A stretch of 64,000 nt of DNA from Streptomyces hygroscopicus (GCF_026168105.1 NZ_LBMW01000033.1:1-64000), one strand, 5' to 3'; counted from the first letter of the stretch, positions 54,223 to 62,607 are shown. Numbers and translations: made by a program. Notes: generated by a model not told the origin, from the sequence alone.

Positions 54223-55179
54223 ATGCAGGACGTCTCCTCACTGGTGGCCCAGGCCAGGGAAGGCAGGCCGCGGGCCGTGGCCCGGCTGATCTCCCTGGTG
54301 GAGGGGGCGTCTCCGCAGCTCAGGGAGGTCATGGCGGCCTTGGCGCCGCTGACCGGCGGCGCCTATGTGGTGGGCCTGACCGGGTCGCCGGGCGTCGGCA
54401 AGTCCACCTCCACGTCGGCCCTCGTGACGGCGTACCGCAAGCAGGGCAGGCGGGTCGGCGTCCTGGCCGTCGACCCGTCCTCCCCCTTCTCGGGCGGCGC
54501 GCTGCTCGGCGACCGCGTCCGGATGTCGGAGCACGCGTCGGACCCCGGCGTGTACATCCGCTCCATGGCGACACGCGGGCATCTGGGCGGCCTCGCCTGG
54601 GCCGCACCGCAGGCGATCCGGGTGCTGGACGCGGCGGGCTGCGACGTGATCCTCGTGGAGACGGTGGGCGTCGGCCAGTCGGAGGTCGAGATCGCCTCCC
54701 AGGCCGACACCTCGGTCGTCCTGCTGGCGCCCGGGATGGGCGACGGCATCCAGGCCGCGAAGGCGGGCATCCTGGAGATCGGTGATGTGTACGTCGTCAA
54801 CAAGGCCGACCGTGACGGCGCGGACGCGACCGCGCGTGAGCTGAACCACATGCTGGGCCTCGGGGAGTCGCGTGCCCCGGGCGACTGGCGTCCCCCGATC
54901 GTGAAGACCGTCGCCGCCCGCAGCGAGGGGGTCGACGAGGTCGTCGAGGCGCTGGAGAAGCACCGGGCGTGGATGGAGGAGCACGGTGTGCTGGCGGAGC
55001 GCCGTCGGGCCCGCGCCGCCCACGAGGTCGAGACCATCGCGGTCACGGCCCTGCGGGAGCGGATCGGCGACCTGCACGGCGACCGCCGTCTGGGCACGCT
55101 GGCGGAGCGGATCGTGGCCGGCGAGCTCGATCCCTACCGGGCGGCGGACGAACTGGTGGCGGGGCTGACGGCTGGCTGA
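54223..55179 (+). CDS. meaB: Methylmalonyl-CoA mutase-associated GTPase MeaB
   Basis: This G3E-family P-loop GTPase loads and protects B12 mutases. The 318-residue protein has Walker A GSPGVGKST (K60), VDPSSPFSGGALLGDRVRM, the switch region VETVGVGQSEVEI and the base-specificity NKAD motif (VVNKADRDGAD). The ATG was chosen over the adjacent GTG because it sits five bases from GGAG. Partners include isobutyryl-CoA mutase, whose gene begins at 63.6 kb. Confidence 0.95.
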   Translation: MQDVSSLVAQAREGRPRAVARLISLVEGASPQLREVMAALAPLTGGAYVVGLTGSPGVGKSTSTSALVTAYRKQGRRVGVLAVDPSSPFSGGALLGDRVRMSEHASDPGVYIRSMATRGHLGGLAWAAPQAIRVLDAAGCDVILVETVGVGQSEVEIASQADTSVVLLAPGMGDGIQAAKAGILEIGDVYVVNKADRDGADATARELNHMLGLGESRAPGDWRPPIVKTVAARSEGVDEVVEALEKHRAWMEEHGVLAERRRARAAHEVETIAVTALRERIGDLHGDRRLGTLAERIVAGELDPYRAADELVAGLTAG

Positions 55180-55194
55180 CCGTAAAGCCCGTGG

Positions 55195-55224
55195 TCAACG
55201 CTCCTGTGCGTTGATACGTTGATC
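55195..55224. promoter_or_regulatory. Inverted plus direct CGTTGA half-sites
   Basis: TCAACGC/GCGTTGA (55195-55201 and 55208-55214, 6-base loop) is followed by a third half-site ACGTTGAT (55217-55224). It follows meaB by 16 bases and could be a terminator, but the extra half-site suggests an operator for the MFS gene. Confidence 0.4.
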
Positions 55225-55343
55225 CACATGTTCCTCCTCTTGGCATAGGACCCGCCCAGGACCGTGATCGACGAGCAGCGTTCGGCTGTGGTCGTCGCGG
55301 CACCCCGGTGTCCCCTCATCGCCTCCAGTCGAGGAACCTCCAC

Positions 55344-56645
55344 ATGCCCGCGTCTTCCGTGGTGCGGCCTTCGTATGCCGCCGTCCTCCGTGTCCCGTAC
55401 GCCCGTCGTACCTTCGGTGCCGCCCTGTTGGGGCGACTGTCGTACGGGACGGTCTCCCTGTCCGTGATGCTGTCCGTGACCCGGGCGACCGGGTCGTACG
55501 CCGTGGCCGGGACGGTCATGGCGCTCTTCGGGGCCACGACGGTCCTCCTCTCACCGCTGCGGGCCGCGTTCGTCGACCGGTACGGGCCCCGGCGGGCGCT
55601 CGTGCCGATGGCCCTGCTGTACGCGGGGATCCTGGTCGTGCTGGCCGTGGTGAGTCTGCGGCCGGGCGCGCCGGTGCCGCTCCTGGGCGCGCTGGCTCTC
55701 GCGGCCGGGGCCTGCCCGCCTCCGCTGGGCCCCACCATGCGCGCCGTGTGGAGCGAACTCCTCGATGATCAGCGGCTGTTGCAGCGGGCGTATGCGCTCG
55801 ACGGGGTGGCCGAGGAACTTCTGTTCGTGTCCGGGCCGCTGATCGTGGGTGCGGTGGTGCGGTGGGCGCCGCCGGGGGCCGGGGTGGCGCTGAGCGCGCT
55901 GCTGGTGGCGGCCGGGACCATCGCCTTCGTCTCGTCGCCCGCGACGGCCGGGGCACGCCCCGTCACGGCGCGCCCGGCGCGTACCGCGGGACGACCGCGG
56001 GGGATGCGGTCTCTGGTGCGGCCCGTGCTCGTGGCCGCCGGGGTCGGGGTGGCGGTCGGCGCGCTCGATCTGCTGGTCCTGGCCTTCGCCGAGCAGCGGA
56101 GGCACGGCGACGACGTCGTGGCGTGGGTGCTCGCGGCGCTGTCCGCGGGCAGCGCGGTCGGCGGTCTGCTGAACGGGGCGGTCCCCTGGCGGGTGAGTGC
56201 GCGGATCCGTCTGCCGCTGCTCACCGCGGGTCTCGGCCTGACCCTGGCCGTGGCGGGGCTGGCACCCGGCCTCGGCGTCCTCGCGGCGGCGGTGGCCTGC
56301 GCGGGCCTGTTCATCGCCCCGGCCCTGACCACGTCGTACCTGGTCGCGGACGAGTCGGCCGCGCCCGGCTTCCGCACCCGGGCCGGAGCCTGGGTCAACA
56401 CGGCCGTCAACGCGGGCTGCTCGGTCGGTTCGGCCGCGGTGGGCGCGCTGGTGGGGCATCTGCCGCTCGTGCTGTGCTTCGCGGCGTCCGGAGCCGTGAC
56501 GGTGGCGGCCGCGACCCTGGCGGGATGCGGGGCGGCTGCCGCCGGATCCCCAAGGGGTCAGGGCCGAACGGGTGGTGCGCGCACGTGGACGTCGCGCCGC
56601 CGACGTGCGCGGCCGGGGCGGGGTGACGTGTCCTCGGTGCGGTGA
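55344..56645 (+). CDS. MFS transporter
   Basis: The 433-residue protein has about 12 hydrophobic helices and the motif-A-like loop between helices 2 and 3 (RAAFVDRYGPRRALVP). This fits a proton-coupled drug or metabolite exporter. The chosen ATG follows GAGGAACC; earlier in-frame starts exist. The last 25 residues are basic and GC-driven (RRRRARPGRGDV), and the DNA encoding them is partly duplicated downstream. A MarR gene is convergent with it. Confidence 0.85.
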   Translation: MPASSVVRPSYAAVLRVPYARRTFGAALLGRLSYGTVSLSVMLSVTRATGSYAVAGTVMALFGATTVLLSPLRAAFVDRYGPRRALVPMALLYAGILVVLAVVSLRPGAPVPLLGALALAAGACPPPLGPTMRAVWSELLDDQRLLQRAYALDGVAEELLFVSGPLIVGAVVRWAPPGAGVALSALLVAAGTIAFVSSPATAGARPVTARPARTAGRPRGMRSLVRPVLVAAGVGVAVGALDLLVLAFAEQRRHGDDVVAWVLAALSAGSAVGGLLNGAVPWRVSARIRLPLLTAGLGLTLAVAGLAPGLGVLAAAVACAGLFIAPALTTSYLVADESAAPGFRTRAGAWVNTAVNAGCSVGSAAVGALVGHLPLVLCFAASGAVTVAAATLAGCGAAAAGSPRGQGRTGGARTWTSRRRRARPGRGDVSSVR

Positions 56646-56678
56646 CGGGTGGCGGCTCGTCCGCCGGGAGCGGGCGGC
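56605..56678 (+). repeat. Direct repeat copy 1 (MFS 3' end)
   Basis: This segment shares GTGCGCGG, GGGGTGACG, CCTCGGTG, GTGCGGTGACGGGTGG and CGTCCGCCGGGAGCGGGCGG with 56794-56881 in the same order. It overlaps the end of the MFS gene. Confidence 0.75.
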
Positions 56679-56793
56679 GTTGCGTCCGCGGCGGGCCTGG
56701 CGCCGGGCGTCGGCGTAGGCACGGCGACGGAGGCGTGTGCCCGGAGGGCGTGCGGGACCCGGCCCGTGCGTCGCGCCCCCGGCCCTGCGCGTG

Positions 56794-56881
56794 GTGCGCG
56801 GTCGGGACCGGGGTGACGCGCCTCGGTGCCGCGCGGGTCCGTGCGGTGACGGGTGGGCGTCGTCCGCCGGGAGCGGGCGGC
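56794..56881 (+). repeat. Direct repeat copy 2
   Basis: The second copy of the duplicated block, with an insertion of about 14 bases. The surrounding gap (56646-56971) contains no credible gene on either strand. Confidence 0.75.
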
Positions 56882-56971
56882 TCCAGCCCCGCGGGCGGCG
56901 CAGTCGGCGGTGCGGTGCATCCGCCGGCTGCTCCACCGGGCGGGTGGGCCGGGGCAGTCCCTCCGGCGCCG

Positions 56972-57448
56972 CTACGGCTTTCCCCGCTGCCCCCGCAGGT
57001 GTTCCGCGACCGGGCGCAGGGACTTGTGCAGCTGCTCCAGGTCGTCGGGGGACAGCAGATCGATGAAGTGCCGCCGTACGGACGACACATGGTGGGGCGC
57101 GACCTTCTGCATCGTCTCCATGCCGTGGTCCGTGAGAACCGCGTACAGGCCCCGGCGGTCGGACTCGCAGTTCTCGCGACGGACCAGGTCCGCGTTCTCC
57201 ATACGCGTGATCTGGTGTGAGAGGCGGCTCTTGGACTGGAGGGTGGCGGCCGCGAGGTCGCTCATCCGCATCCGCATGCCCTCCGACTCCGAGAGATTCA
57301 CCAGGATCTCGTAGTCGTTCATCGTCAGGCCGAACGGCTGCAGATCCCTTTCGAGCTGATATGCCAACAGCCTGTTGACCTCGAGGTGGGTGCGCCAGGC
57401 GCACTGCTCCGCATCGGTCAGCCAGTGTGTGGCCGTCTCGGTCTCCAT
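56972..57448 (-). CDS. MarR-family regulator
   Basis: The 158-residue winged-helix protein has a typical MarR layout: FGLTMNDYEILVNLSE, then MSDLAAATLQSKSRLSHQITRM (helices 3-4, split MSDLAAATLQ/SKSRLSHQITRM), and ESDRRGLYAVLTDHG in the wing. A -10-like TAGACT (minus strand, 57455-57460) ends six bases before the ATG, predicting a leaderless transcript. An ACCT-AAA-AGGT palindrome at 57460-57470 lies in the promoter and may be its own operator. Confidence 0.92.
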   Translation of the reverse strand: METETATHWLTDAEQCAWRTHLEVNRLLAYQLERDLQPFGLTMNDYEILVNLSESEGMRMRMSDLAAATLQSKSRLSHQITRMENADLVRRENCESDRRGLYAVLTDHGMETMQKVAPHHVSSVRRHFIDLLSPDDLEQLHKSLRPVAEHLRGQRGKP

Positions 57449-57540
57449 GAATGAAGTCTACCTAAAAGGTTGAAAGGCGAACTAGTGAGGGTGGTGTGAC
57501 TGTGCGCACGCGTTCGATGTCACACTCCGCAGACTACCGC

Positions 57541-58338
57541 TCACAGCCCGAAGCGACGCTGGAGGTCTCCCAGCTGTCCGGGAAGGCGCGGTGCCCCCGG
57601 CTGCTGTCCTTGGTGCCCGGGTACCCCCATGCCGCCCGGTACGCCCGGCTCGTGCGGGACCGCTCCCGTGGGCAGTTCCTCCATGAGGGTCTCCGTGGAT
57701 TGCAGCAGTACCGTGCCCGCCCCCACGAACTCGAACTGATGCTCCTCTCCGGAGGCCCCGCCGAGGCCCGTCATCGCACGTAGACCGCCCCATACGCCGG
57801 TCAGGTACCCGTGGTCGTAGTGGTGGCACGGGGAGGGGCAGTCCGCCCAGCCGACCAGGGCCTGCGGATCGACCCGGATCGGGGGTTCCATGAACACCAC
57901 CGGACCGTTAGATGCGGCTACGAACTTGCCGGTTCCGATCAGTGTCAGGAATCCCGGAATGATCGATTGCTTGAGTGCGAGACTTGGCTGAAAAGCGAGC
58001 AGGTTGCCCGAGCGAATGGTCAGATTGCCGTCCTCCAGGTCGTAGGAATTCACATCGAAGGCCCGGTCGGCGAGGAGCATCTTGCCCGAGCCCTGTGCCA
58101 CGACCCAGTCGCTGGCGTGCAGTGGCGAATGAAAGGACGTACGGACAAGGTGGTCCAAACGGCCGTGCCCGACGCCGTTGAACTCGATCGTGCCGTAGTA
58201 GGCGATCATCTTGCCCTTCTGCAGGAACCACTGGCTCCCCTTCAGGTCCACGCAGAAGGTGTACGCGTTGACGTTGTCGTCGACCGGCAGGGTCGCCGGG
58301 TCGTGGATCACGGGGCCGCCACCCGGGTAGGTGCTCAC
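57541..58338 (-). CDS. AIM24-family protein, third of three
   Basis: The 265-residue protein shows the AIM24/TRAP-like double-psi beta fold: KGKMIAYYGTIEFNG, MLLADRAFDVNSYDLEDG, LTIRSGNLLAFQPSL and MEPPIRVDPQALVGW. The C-terminal 50 residues are Pro/Gly-rich (GVPGGMGVPGHQG). Its start overlaps the preceding AIM24 gene by ATGA. The family is of unknown function in bacteria. There is no signal peptide, so it is cytosolic or surface-associated by unknown means. Confidence 0.85.
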   Translation of the reverse strand: MSTYPGGGPVIHDPATLPVDDNVNAYTFCVDLKGSQWFLQKGKMIAYYGTIEFNGVGHGRLDHLVRTSFHSPLHASDWVVAQGSGKMLLADRAFDVNSYDLEDGNLTIRSGNLLAFQPSLALKQSIIPGFLTLIGTGKFVAASNGPVVFMEPPIRVDPQALVGWADCPSPCHHYDHGYLTGVWGGLRAMTGLGGASGEEHQFEFVGAGTVLLQSTETLMEELPTGAVPHEPGVPGGMGVPGHQGQQPGAPRLPGQLGDLQRRFGL

Positions 58339-58985
58339 AGCTTCTCCTCCGAGGCCTGGACGTACACCGCACCACTGCCGCTCAGCTCCAGTTGGAACGC
58401 CTCGCCGGAGCCGCGGCCCACCATGTCGCGCCAGCCGAGCGCGGCGGACAGCCTGTTGCGTACGTCGCCGTGGTGCGCGACGTACGCCTGAGGGTCGACA
58501 TGGACCGGGCGCTGCGGGGTGATCGGCACCTCGAAGACGCCCCCGTGCGCCATGACGGCGACCGCGCCGTGCCCGGTGAGGGTGGTCGTGAACAGGCCCT
58601 GACCGGTGACCTGGCCGCGCACCAGGCCCATGACGCCGCCCTGCGAGCCCATGAACATCGTGCCTTGCTGAAGGCTGCCCTCGAAGGCGAGCAGCCGGTC
58701 CGCCTCGACGTACAAGGTGTCCCCGGTGAGGTTGATCACCTGGATGTGGTGACCGCCGTGCCCGAACAGGACCGTGCCGTCGCCCTCGACCGTCATCAGC
58801 GGCGTCGCCTCGCCCGCGGCCCGGCGGCCGATCATCGACATGACCCCGCCCTGGCCGCCCTGGATGTTGGGGGTGAAGGAGACCCGGCCCTTGTAGGCGA
58901 GCATCGCTCCCCGCTGGCTGTACACATGACGGCCGGGTACGACCGTCGCCTCGATCATCTTCGAGTTCACTTCGCGGAAGGCCAT
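58335..58985 (-). CDS. AIM24-family protein, second of three
   Basis: The 216-residue paralogue has YSQRGAMLAYKGRVSF, LTGDTLYVEADRLLAFEGSL, GQGLFTTTLTGHGAVAVMA and VHVDPQAYVAHHGDV, the recurring AIM24 strands. It begins one base after the stop of the first gene (TGA-C-ATG) and overlaps the third by four bases, so the three are tightly coupled. Confidence 0.88.
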   Translation of the reverse strand: MAFREVNSKMIEATVVPGRHVYSQRGAMLAYKGRVSFTPNIQGGQGGVMSMIGRRAAGEATPLMTVEGDGTVLFGHGGHHIQVINLTGDTLYVEADRLLAFEGSLQQGTMFMGSQGGVMGLVRGQVTGQGLFTTTLTGHGAVAVMAHGGVFEVPITPQRPVHVDPQAYVAHHGDVRNRLSAALGWRDMVGRGSGEAFQLELSGSGAVYVQASEEKL

Positions 58986-58986
58986 G

Positions 58987-59619
58987 TCAGAGGTCCCCCG
59001 CGATCGTGTTGCGCTCGCTGGGCTGGACGTAGACGAGTCCGTCCCCCTCGAAGCGGATCTGGAAGGCCTCGCCGCCGCCCTCGCCGAGGAACGTGCGGAA
59101 CGTCACGCCCGACTGGAACGACTGCCGCAGATTCCCCTGGTGCGCGATGTACGCGCCGGGGTCGACGATCAGCGGGTACTGCGTGCTCACTCGCAGCACC
59201 AGCGCCGGTCCGTCCGACATGATCGCCGCCTGGCCGTGGCCCTCGACGGTCGTCGTGAACAGGCCGTTGCCCTGCGAGGCGCCGCGCAGCCCGGTGAAGG
59301 TCGTGCCCGTGCGCAGGCCGGCCTCCGTCACGAGCAGGTTGCTCGACTCGACGTACAGCTTGTCCCCCTGGAGGCTGACGAGATTGATCTCGGATGCCCG
59401 GTCCGCGAACCAGCAGGTCCCCTGTCCCTTCACCTCCATCACGGTCATCTGCTCGCCGGTGAGCCGACGGGTCACCATTCCCCGGATCCCCTCACCGCCG
59501 CCGGTGAGCTTCTTGAAGGTCATCTGCCCGTCGTACGCCACCATGGAGCCGTTCTTCGCCTTCACGGCGTCCCCGGTCATGTCGACGGCCAGCACCTTGC
59601 TGCCTTGCAGTCGGAACAT
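58987..59619 (-). CDS. AIM24-family protein, first of three
   Basis: The 210-residue paralogue has VKAKNGSMVAYDGQMTF, LQGDKLYVESSNLLVTEAGL, GNGLFTTTVEGHGQAAIMS and LIVDPGAYIAHQGNL. The start MFRLQGSKVLAVDM is preceded by a GTG two codons upstream that could also serve. It is the promoter-proximal gene of the AIM24 trio and is divergent from the DUF3817 gene. Confidence 0.88.
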   Translation of the reverse strand: MFRLQGSKVLAVDMTGDAVKAKNGSMVAYDGQMTFKKLTGGGEGIRGMVTRRLTGEQMTVMEVKGQGTCWFADRASEINLVSLQGDKLYVESSNLLVTEAGLRTGTTFTGLRGASQGNGLFTTTVEGHGQAAIMSDGPALVLRVSTQYPLIVDPGAYIAHQGNLRQSFQSGVTFRTFLGEGGGEAFQIRFEGDGLVYVQPSERNTIAGDL

Positions 59620-59770
59620 CGCCACGGGGCGAAGGTAGCGGCCGGACCGGCGCGGCGGACAGACCCCTCGCGCGGGGGCGACACGGTCGTTTGTCACAAT
59701 GGGCCCAGCATTTGTGCATCCGTTCACAAGGCGACCGCGTCGTCAGCGACTCTCCCACCGAAGGTGACCC

Positions 59771-60121
59771 GTGGACCTCAAGACAGCCTCCGCCATCCGC
59801 CGACTCCGCCTGATCTCCGTGCCGGAAGGCATCTCCTGGCTCGTGCTCGCGACGTGCACGGTCATCAAGTACACGGTCACATCCAGCGTCGACGTCGCCC
59901 GGTGGCTGGGCCCGATCCACGGCGTGCTGTTCGTCCTCTACGTGGTCTTCTGGCTCGACGCCTGGAACCGCACCAAGTGGGAGAAGGGGACGGCCGCGCT
60001 CTACTTCGCCTACTCCGTCATTCCCGGCGGGGGCTTCCTCGCCGAGCGTCGGCTCCGCCGTGCGGCCGAGGACGCGGTGATCGCCTCCCGGGCCCGCCGC
60101 GAAGGGGTCGTGAACGCGTGA
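59771..60121 (+). CDS. DUF3817 membrane protein
   Basis: The 116-residue protein matches DUF3817: LRLISVPEGISWLVLATCTV, GPIHGVLFVLYVVFWLD and a third hydrophobic stretch (YFAYSVIPGGGFLAERR). Three membrane helices are expected. The GTG start follows AAGGTGA. It overlaps the next gene by four bases. A second DUF3817 gene lies at 63182. The function is unknown. Confidence 0.9.
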   Translation: MDLKTASAIRRLRLISVPEGISWLVLATCTVIKYTVTSSVDVARWLGPIHGVLFVLYVVFWLDAWNRTKWEKGTAALYFAYSVIPGGGFLAERRLRRAAEDAVIASRARREGVVNA

Positions 60122-60414
60122 TCGTCGCCTTTTCCGTGACGCCCCTGGGGGTCGGTGAGGACGTGGGGGAGTACGTCGCCGACGCCGTGCGGGTCGTACG
60201 GGAATCGGGGCTGCCGAACCGTACCGACGCGATGTTCACGTCGGTCGAGGGTGAGTGGGACGAGGTGATGGACGTCGTGAAGCGCGCCGTGGCCGTGGTC
60301 GAGGAGCGCGCTCCGCGAGTCTCCCTCGTCCTGAAGGCGGACATCCGCCCGGGTGTGACGGACGGGCTCACCGCCAAGGTGGAAACGGTGGAGCGGCATC
60401 TGTCCGGCGAGTGA
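60118..60414 (+). CDS. MTH1187/YkoF-type thiamine-binding protein
   Basis: The 98-residue protein has the ferredoxin-like MTH1187 fold: MIVAFSVTPLGVGEDVGEYV-type start, SGLPNRTDAMFTSVEGEW in the ligand pocket and VSLVLKADIRPG. Members bind thiamine or hydroxymethylpyrimidine. The GTG start overlaps the DUF3817 stop (GTGA). A very strong terminator follows. Confidence 0.88.
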   Translation: MIVAFSVTPLGVGEDVGEYVADAVRVVRESGLPNRTDAMFTSVEGEWDEVMDVVKRAVAVVEERAPRVSLVLKADIRPGVTDGLTAKVETVERHLSGE

Positions 60415-60429
60415 CCTGCCCCCAGCAGC

Positions 60430-60464
60430 GGAGAACCCCCGGCCCTGCAGGGCCGGGGTTCTCC
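60430..60464 (+). terminator. Terminator after the MTH1187 gene
   Basis: GGAGAACCCC/GGGGTTCTCC with inner CGGCCC/GGGCCG (one bulged C), loop TGCA, followed by CTTGTC. Over 15 paired bases. Confidence 0.9.
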
Positions 60465-60487
60465 CTTGTCAGCGACTTGAGCGGCGG

Positions 60488-60546
60488 TTTGAGCGGCCGC
60501 TCAAATCTCCTGTAGTGTCAGGTGACTTGATTGAGCAGTCGCTCAA
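60488..60546 (+). promoter_or_regulatory. Promoter with two TTGAGC-N4-GCTCAA operators
   Basis: Operator 1 (60489-60504) is a perfect palindrome TTGAGCGGCCGCTCAA, extended by one T/A pair. Operator 2 (60531-60546) is TTGAGC-AGTC-GCTCAA. They are 42 bp apart, four helical turns. TTGAGC of operator 1 serves as -35, 18 bases before TAGTGT (60513-60518); operator 2 covers the start of transcription. A further half-site TTGAGCGG lies at 60477. This is a strong candidate autoregulatory site for the TetR gene of this operon. Confidence 0.8.
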
Positions 60547-60573
60547 CGGGGCCGGTGACATGGGGGATTCGCA

Positions 60574-61338
60574 ATGGGGCTCTACGTGGAGGCGCACATA
60601 CGGGGGGACCTCGACGAACTGTGGGCGCGGATCCAGGACCCCGCGCAGCGCCGGCGCTGGCACCTGCGCCTCACCGAGATCCACCACATGCCGTGCACGG
60701 AGGGCGGACGGCCGGACGGGACCCGCAACTGCGCGCTGCGGTTCTCCTCGCCGCACCCGCTGTCGCCGATCGCGGAGGGGAGCGGCTACTGGCGGTGCGT
60801 GCCCGAGGACGACGGCGTCCGCTTCCTCACCGGGTACGGCCACCGGCCGCGCCGGGGCCGCGCCGGGGCCCTCGCGGACCGCGTCCTGGTCCGCCCGCTG
60901 CTCGGCTGGGCGACCGCCTGGTCCGTCGACCGGCTCCGGCTGTGGCTGGAGCGGGGGATCACCCCTGAGCGGGCGCGGCTGAACTGGCTGGCGGAGCTCG
61001 CCGTGCGCGCGCTCGTCCTCACCGCCGGCGGCACGGGCTTCGGCGCGGTCTCCGTCATCCGCTTCTTCGGCTCCCTGGCGCCGACGGTGGCCTATCTCTG
61101 CCCGCTGCTGCTCGCCCTCGTCATCTCCGTGGCCCTGTTCGCCCCGCCGTCGGCGCGCACCCCGGCCGCCCGCCGCTGTCTGCGTACCGGAGCCCTCGTG
61201 GCCGAAGACATGACCGAAGTGCCGGTTCGCGAACCGCAGCCCGACCGGGAAGCGTCCCGGAGGCCCGTCGGACGACTCCCGCACGTGAGCCGCGTGCGTC
61301 CCCGGCTGCGGCCGGTCAAGGAGGAGGCGCCGGCATGA
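60574..61338 (+). CDS. SRPBCC-like protein with C-terminal membrane helices
   Basis: The 254-residue protein starts like a polyketide-cyclase/SRPBCC domain (YVEAHIRGDLDELWARIQDP, WHLRLTEIHHMP). It then has two hydrophobic helices (about 150-190: LVLTAGGTGFGAVSVIRFF, VAYLCPLLLALVISVALF) and a basic tail. I cannot name a function; lipid handling at the membrane is possible. It is the first gene after the paired operators and overlaps the TetR gene by ATGA. Confidence 0.7.
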   Translation: MGLYVEAHIRGDLDELWARIQDPAQRRRWHLRLTEIHHMPCTEGGRPDGTRNCALRFSSPHPLSPIAEGSGYWRCVPEDDGVRFLTGYGHRPRRGRAGALADRVLVRPLLGWATAWSVDRLRLWLERGITPERARLNWLAELAVRALVLTAGGTGFGAVSVIRFFGSLAPTVAYLCPLLLALVISVALFAPPSARTPAARRCLRTGALVAEDMTEVPVREPQPDREASRRPVGRLPHVSRVRPRLRPVKEEAPA

Positions 61339-61979
61339 CCGGGACGACCAAGGCGAAGCTGCTGGAGGGAGCGCTGCGGACGCTCACCGAGCAGGGGATC
61401 GCCGGGACGTCGGCCCGGACGATCGCGGCGACCGCGGGCGTCAACCAGGCGCTGGTCTTCTACCACTTCGGCTCGGTGGACGAGCTGCTGGCGGCGGCCT
61501 GCCGGCATGCGACGGAGCAGCGGGTGGCGCGGTACCGGGAGCGGCTCGACGCGATCGGCTCGCTCGCCGAACTCCTCGCGTTCGGACGGGAGATGCACGA
61601 GGAGGAGAAGGCCCAGGGCCATGTGACGGTCCTCGGTCAGCTGCTGGCCGGGGCAGGGACCCATCCCCGTCTCGCGTCGGCCACGGCGGCGGGGCTCGAA
61701 CTCTGGATCGTGGAGATCGAGCGGGTGCTGACGCGGGTGCTGGCGTCGACGCCGCTGGGGGAGTTCGCCGACGCCGGGGGCCTGGCGCGTGCGGTGTCGG
61801 CGTCCTTCGTCGGCATCGAGCTGTACGAGGGGGTGGACGCGGCCGGCGCGGGCGCGGCGCTCGCGGCCCTGGAGCAACTGGCGTCCCTGGCGTCCGCCCT
61901 CGAGGGCCTGGGCCCGGTGGCCCAGCGAGCGCTCCGCCACAGGCTGCGCCGTGCGTCGGGCCCCTTAGGCGGTGTCTGA
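61335..61979 (+). CDS. TetR-family regulator
   Basis: The 214-residue protein has the N-terminal HTH (GIAGTSARTIAATAGVNQ, ALVFYHFGSVDELL) and an Ala/Leu-rich ligand domain. Its ATG overlaps the stop of the SRPBCC-like gene, so one promoter with the TTGAGC operators drives both. Autorepression of the pair is the simplest reading. Confidence 0.9.
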   Translation: MTGTTKAKLLEGALRTLTEQGIAGTSARTIAATAGVNQALVFYHFGSVDELLAAACRHATEQRVARYRERLDAIGSLAELLAFGREMHEEEKAQGHVTVLGQLLAGAGTHPRLASATAAGLELWIVEIERVLTRVLASTPLGEFADAGGLARAVSASFVGIELYEGVDAAGAGAALAALEQLASLASALEGLGPVAQRALRHRLRRASGPLGGV

Positions 61980-62050
61980 CCGTTCCCGCCGGGCGCGCGA
62001 ATGGCCGGACTCCGCCCGGGCGGTGCCGGGCACCCGCGGCCTCCTTCCGC

Positions 62051-62482
62051 TCACCGTTTCCCTTCCACGTACTCCTTGAAGTGCCCGAGATCGCTGCGGA
62101 CGAGCCGTTCGATCGCGCTCGCCTGCGCGAATCCCTTCGGCCCGCCGAACGTCTCCCTGACGGCGGCGGGGTCGTACTCGATCCGTACCTGCACCCGGGT
62201 GTGGTTCTGGTCGATCGGCTGCAACGCGACGGAGCCCGCCAGCTCGGCGCCGCCCGTGGTGCGCCAGTCCAGCACGCGTTCCCCACCGCGGTCGGAGACC
62301 TCGGCCTCGAACTCCCGGGTCCGTCCGCCCGCCTCGACGTCCAGATGCGCTCGGCCTCCCGCCTCCGTACGGGCGTCGCGCACCCCCTGCACGAAGCGGG
62401 GATAGTTCTCCACGCGATGGAGGCTGTTCCAGGCCGTGTCGACCGGAACTCCGACGTCGACGTGTTCTTCGAGAGTGCTCAT
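62051..62482 (-). CDS. SRPBCC family protein
   Basis: The 143-residue protein is a single START-like/polyketide-cyclase domain: EHVDVGVPVDTAWNSLHRVEN (split EHVDVGVPVDTAWNSL), YPRFVQGVRDAR, RVQVRIEYDP. Such domains bind hydrophobic ligands. The ATG giving MSTLEEHV follows GGAGGTGT. It is encoded convergently with the TetR operon. Confidence 0.88.
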   Translation of the reverse strand: MSTLEEHVDVGVPVDTAWNSLHRVENYPRFVQGVRDARTEAGGRAHLDVEAGGRTREFEAEVSDRGGERVLDWRTTGGAELAGSVALQPIDQNHTRVQVRIEYDPAAVRETFGGPKGFAQASAIERLVRSDLGHFKEYVEGKR

Positions 62483-62585
62483 GACACACCTCCACGTTCG
62501 GTTCATGACGCATGGCCTTCCGCTTCCAGTGTGCGCCGGAGGCGGTCGGCCGACCGAAAAGCGAGACGGGGCTGACCAGCATATG

Positions 62586-62600
62586 ACCGGCCGGTAAGGT
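62586..62600 (+). promoter_or_regulatory. Palindrome and -10 box before MarR gene
   Basis: ACCGGCCGGT (62586-62595) is a perfect 10-bp palindrome that runs into TAAGGT (62595-62600). The -10 ends seven bases before the GTG start, so a leaderless, self-regulated gene is likely. Confidence 0.45.
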
Positions 62601-62607
62601 CGATGCC

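Noticed and set aside
56646..56971. Possible small genes in the MFS-MarR gap
   Set aside because: All frames are Arg/Gly/Pro-rich shadows over a duplicated GC-rich block; none has a credible start.
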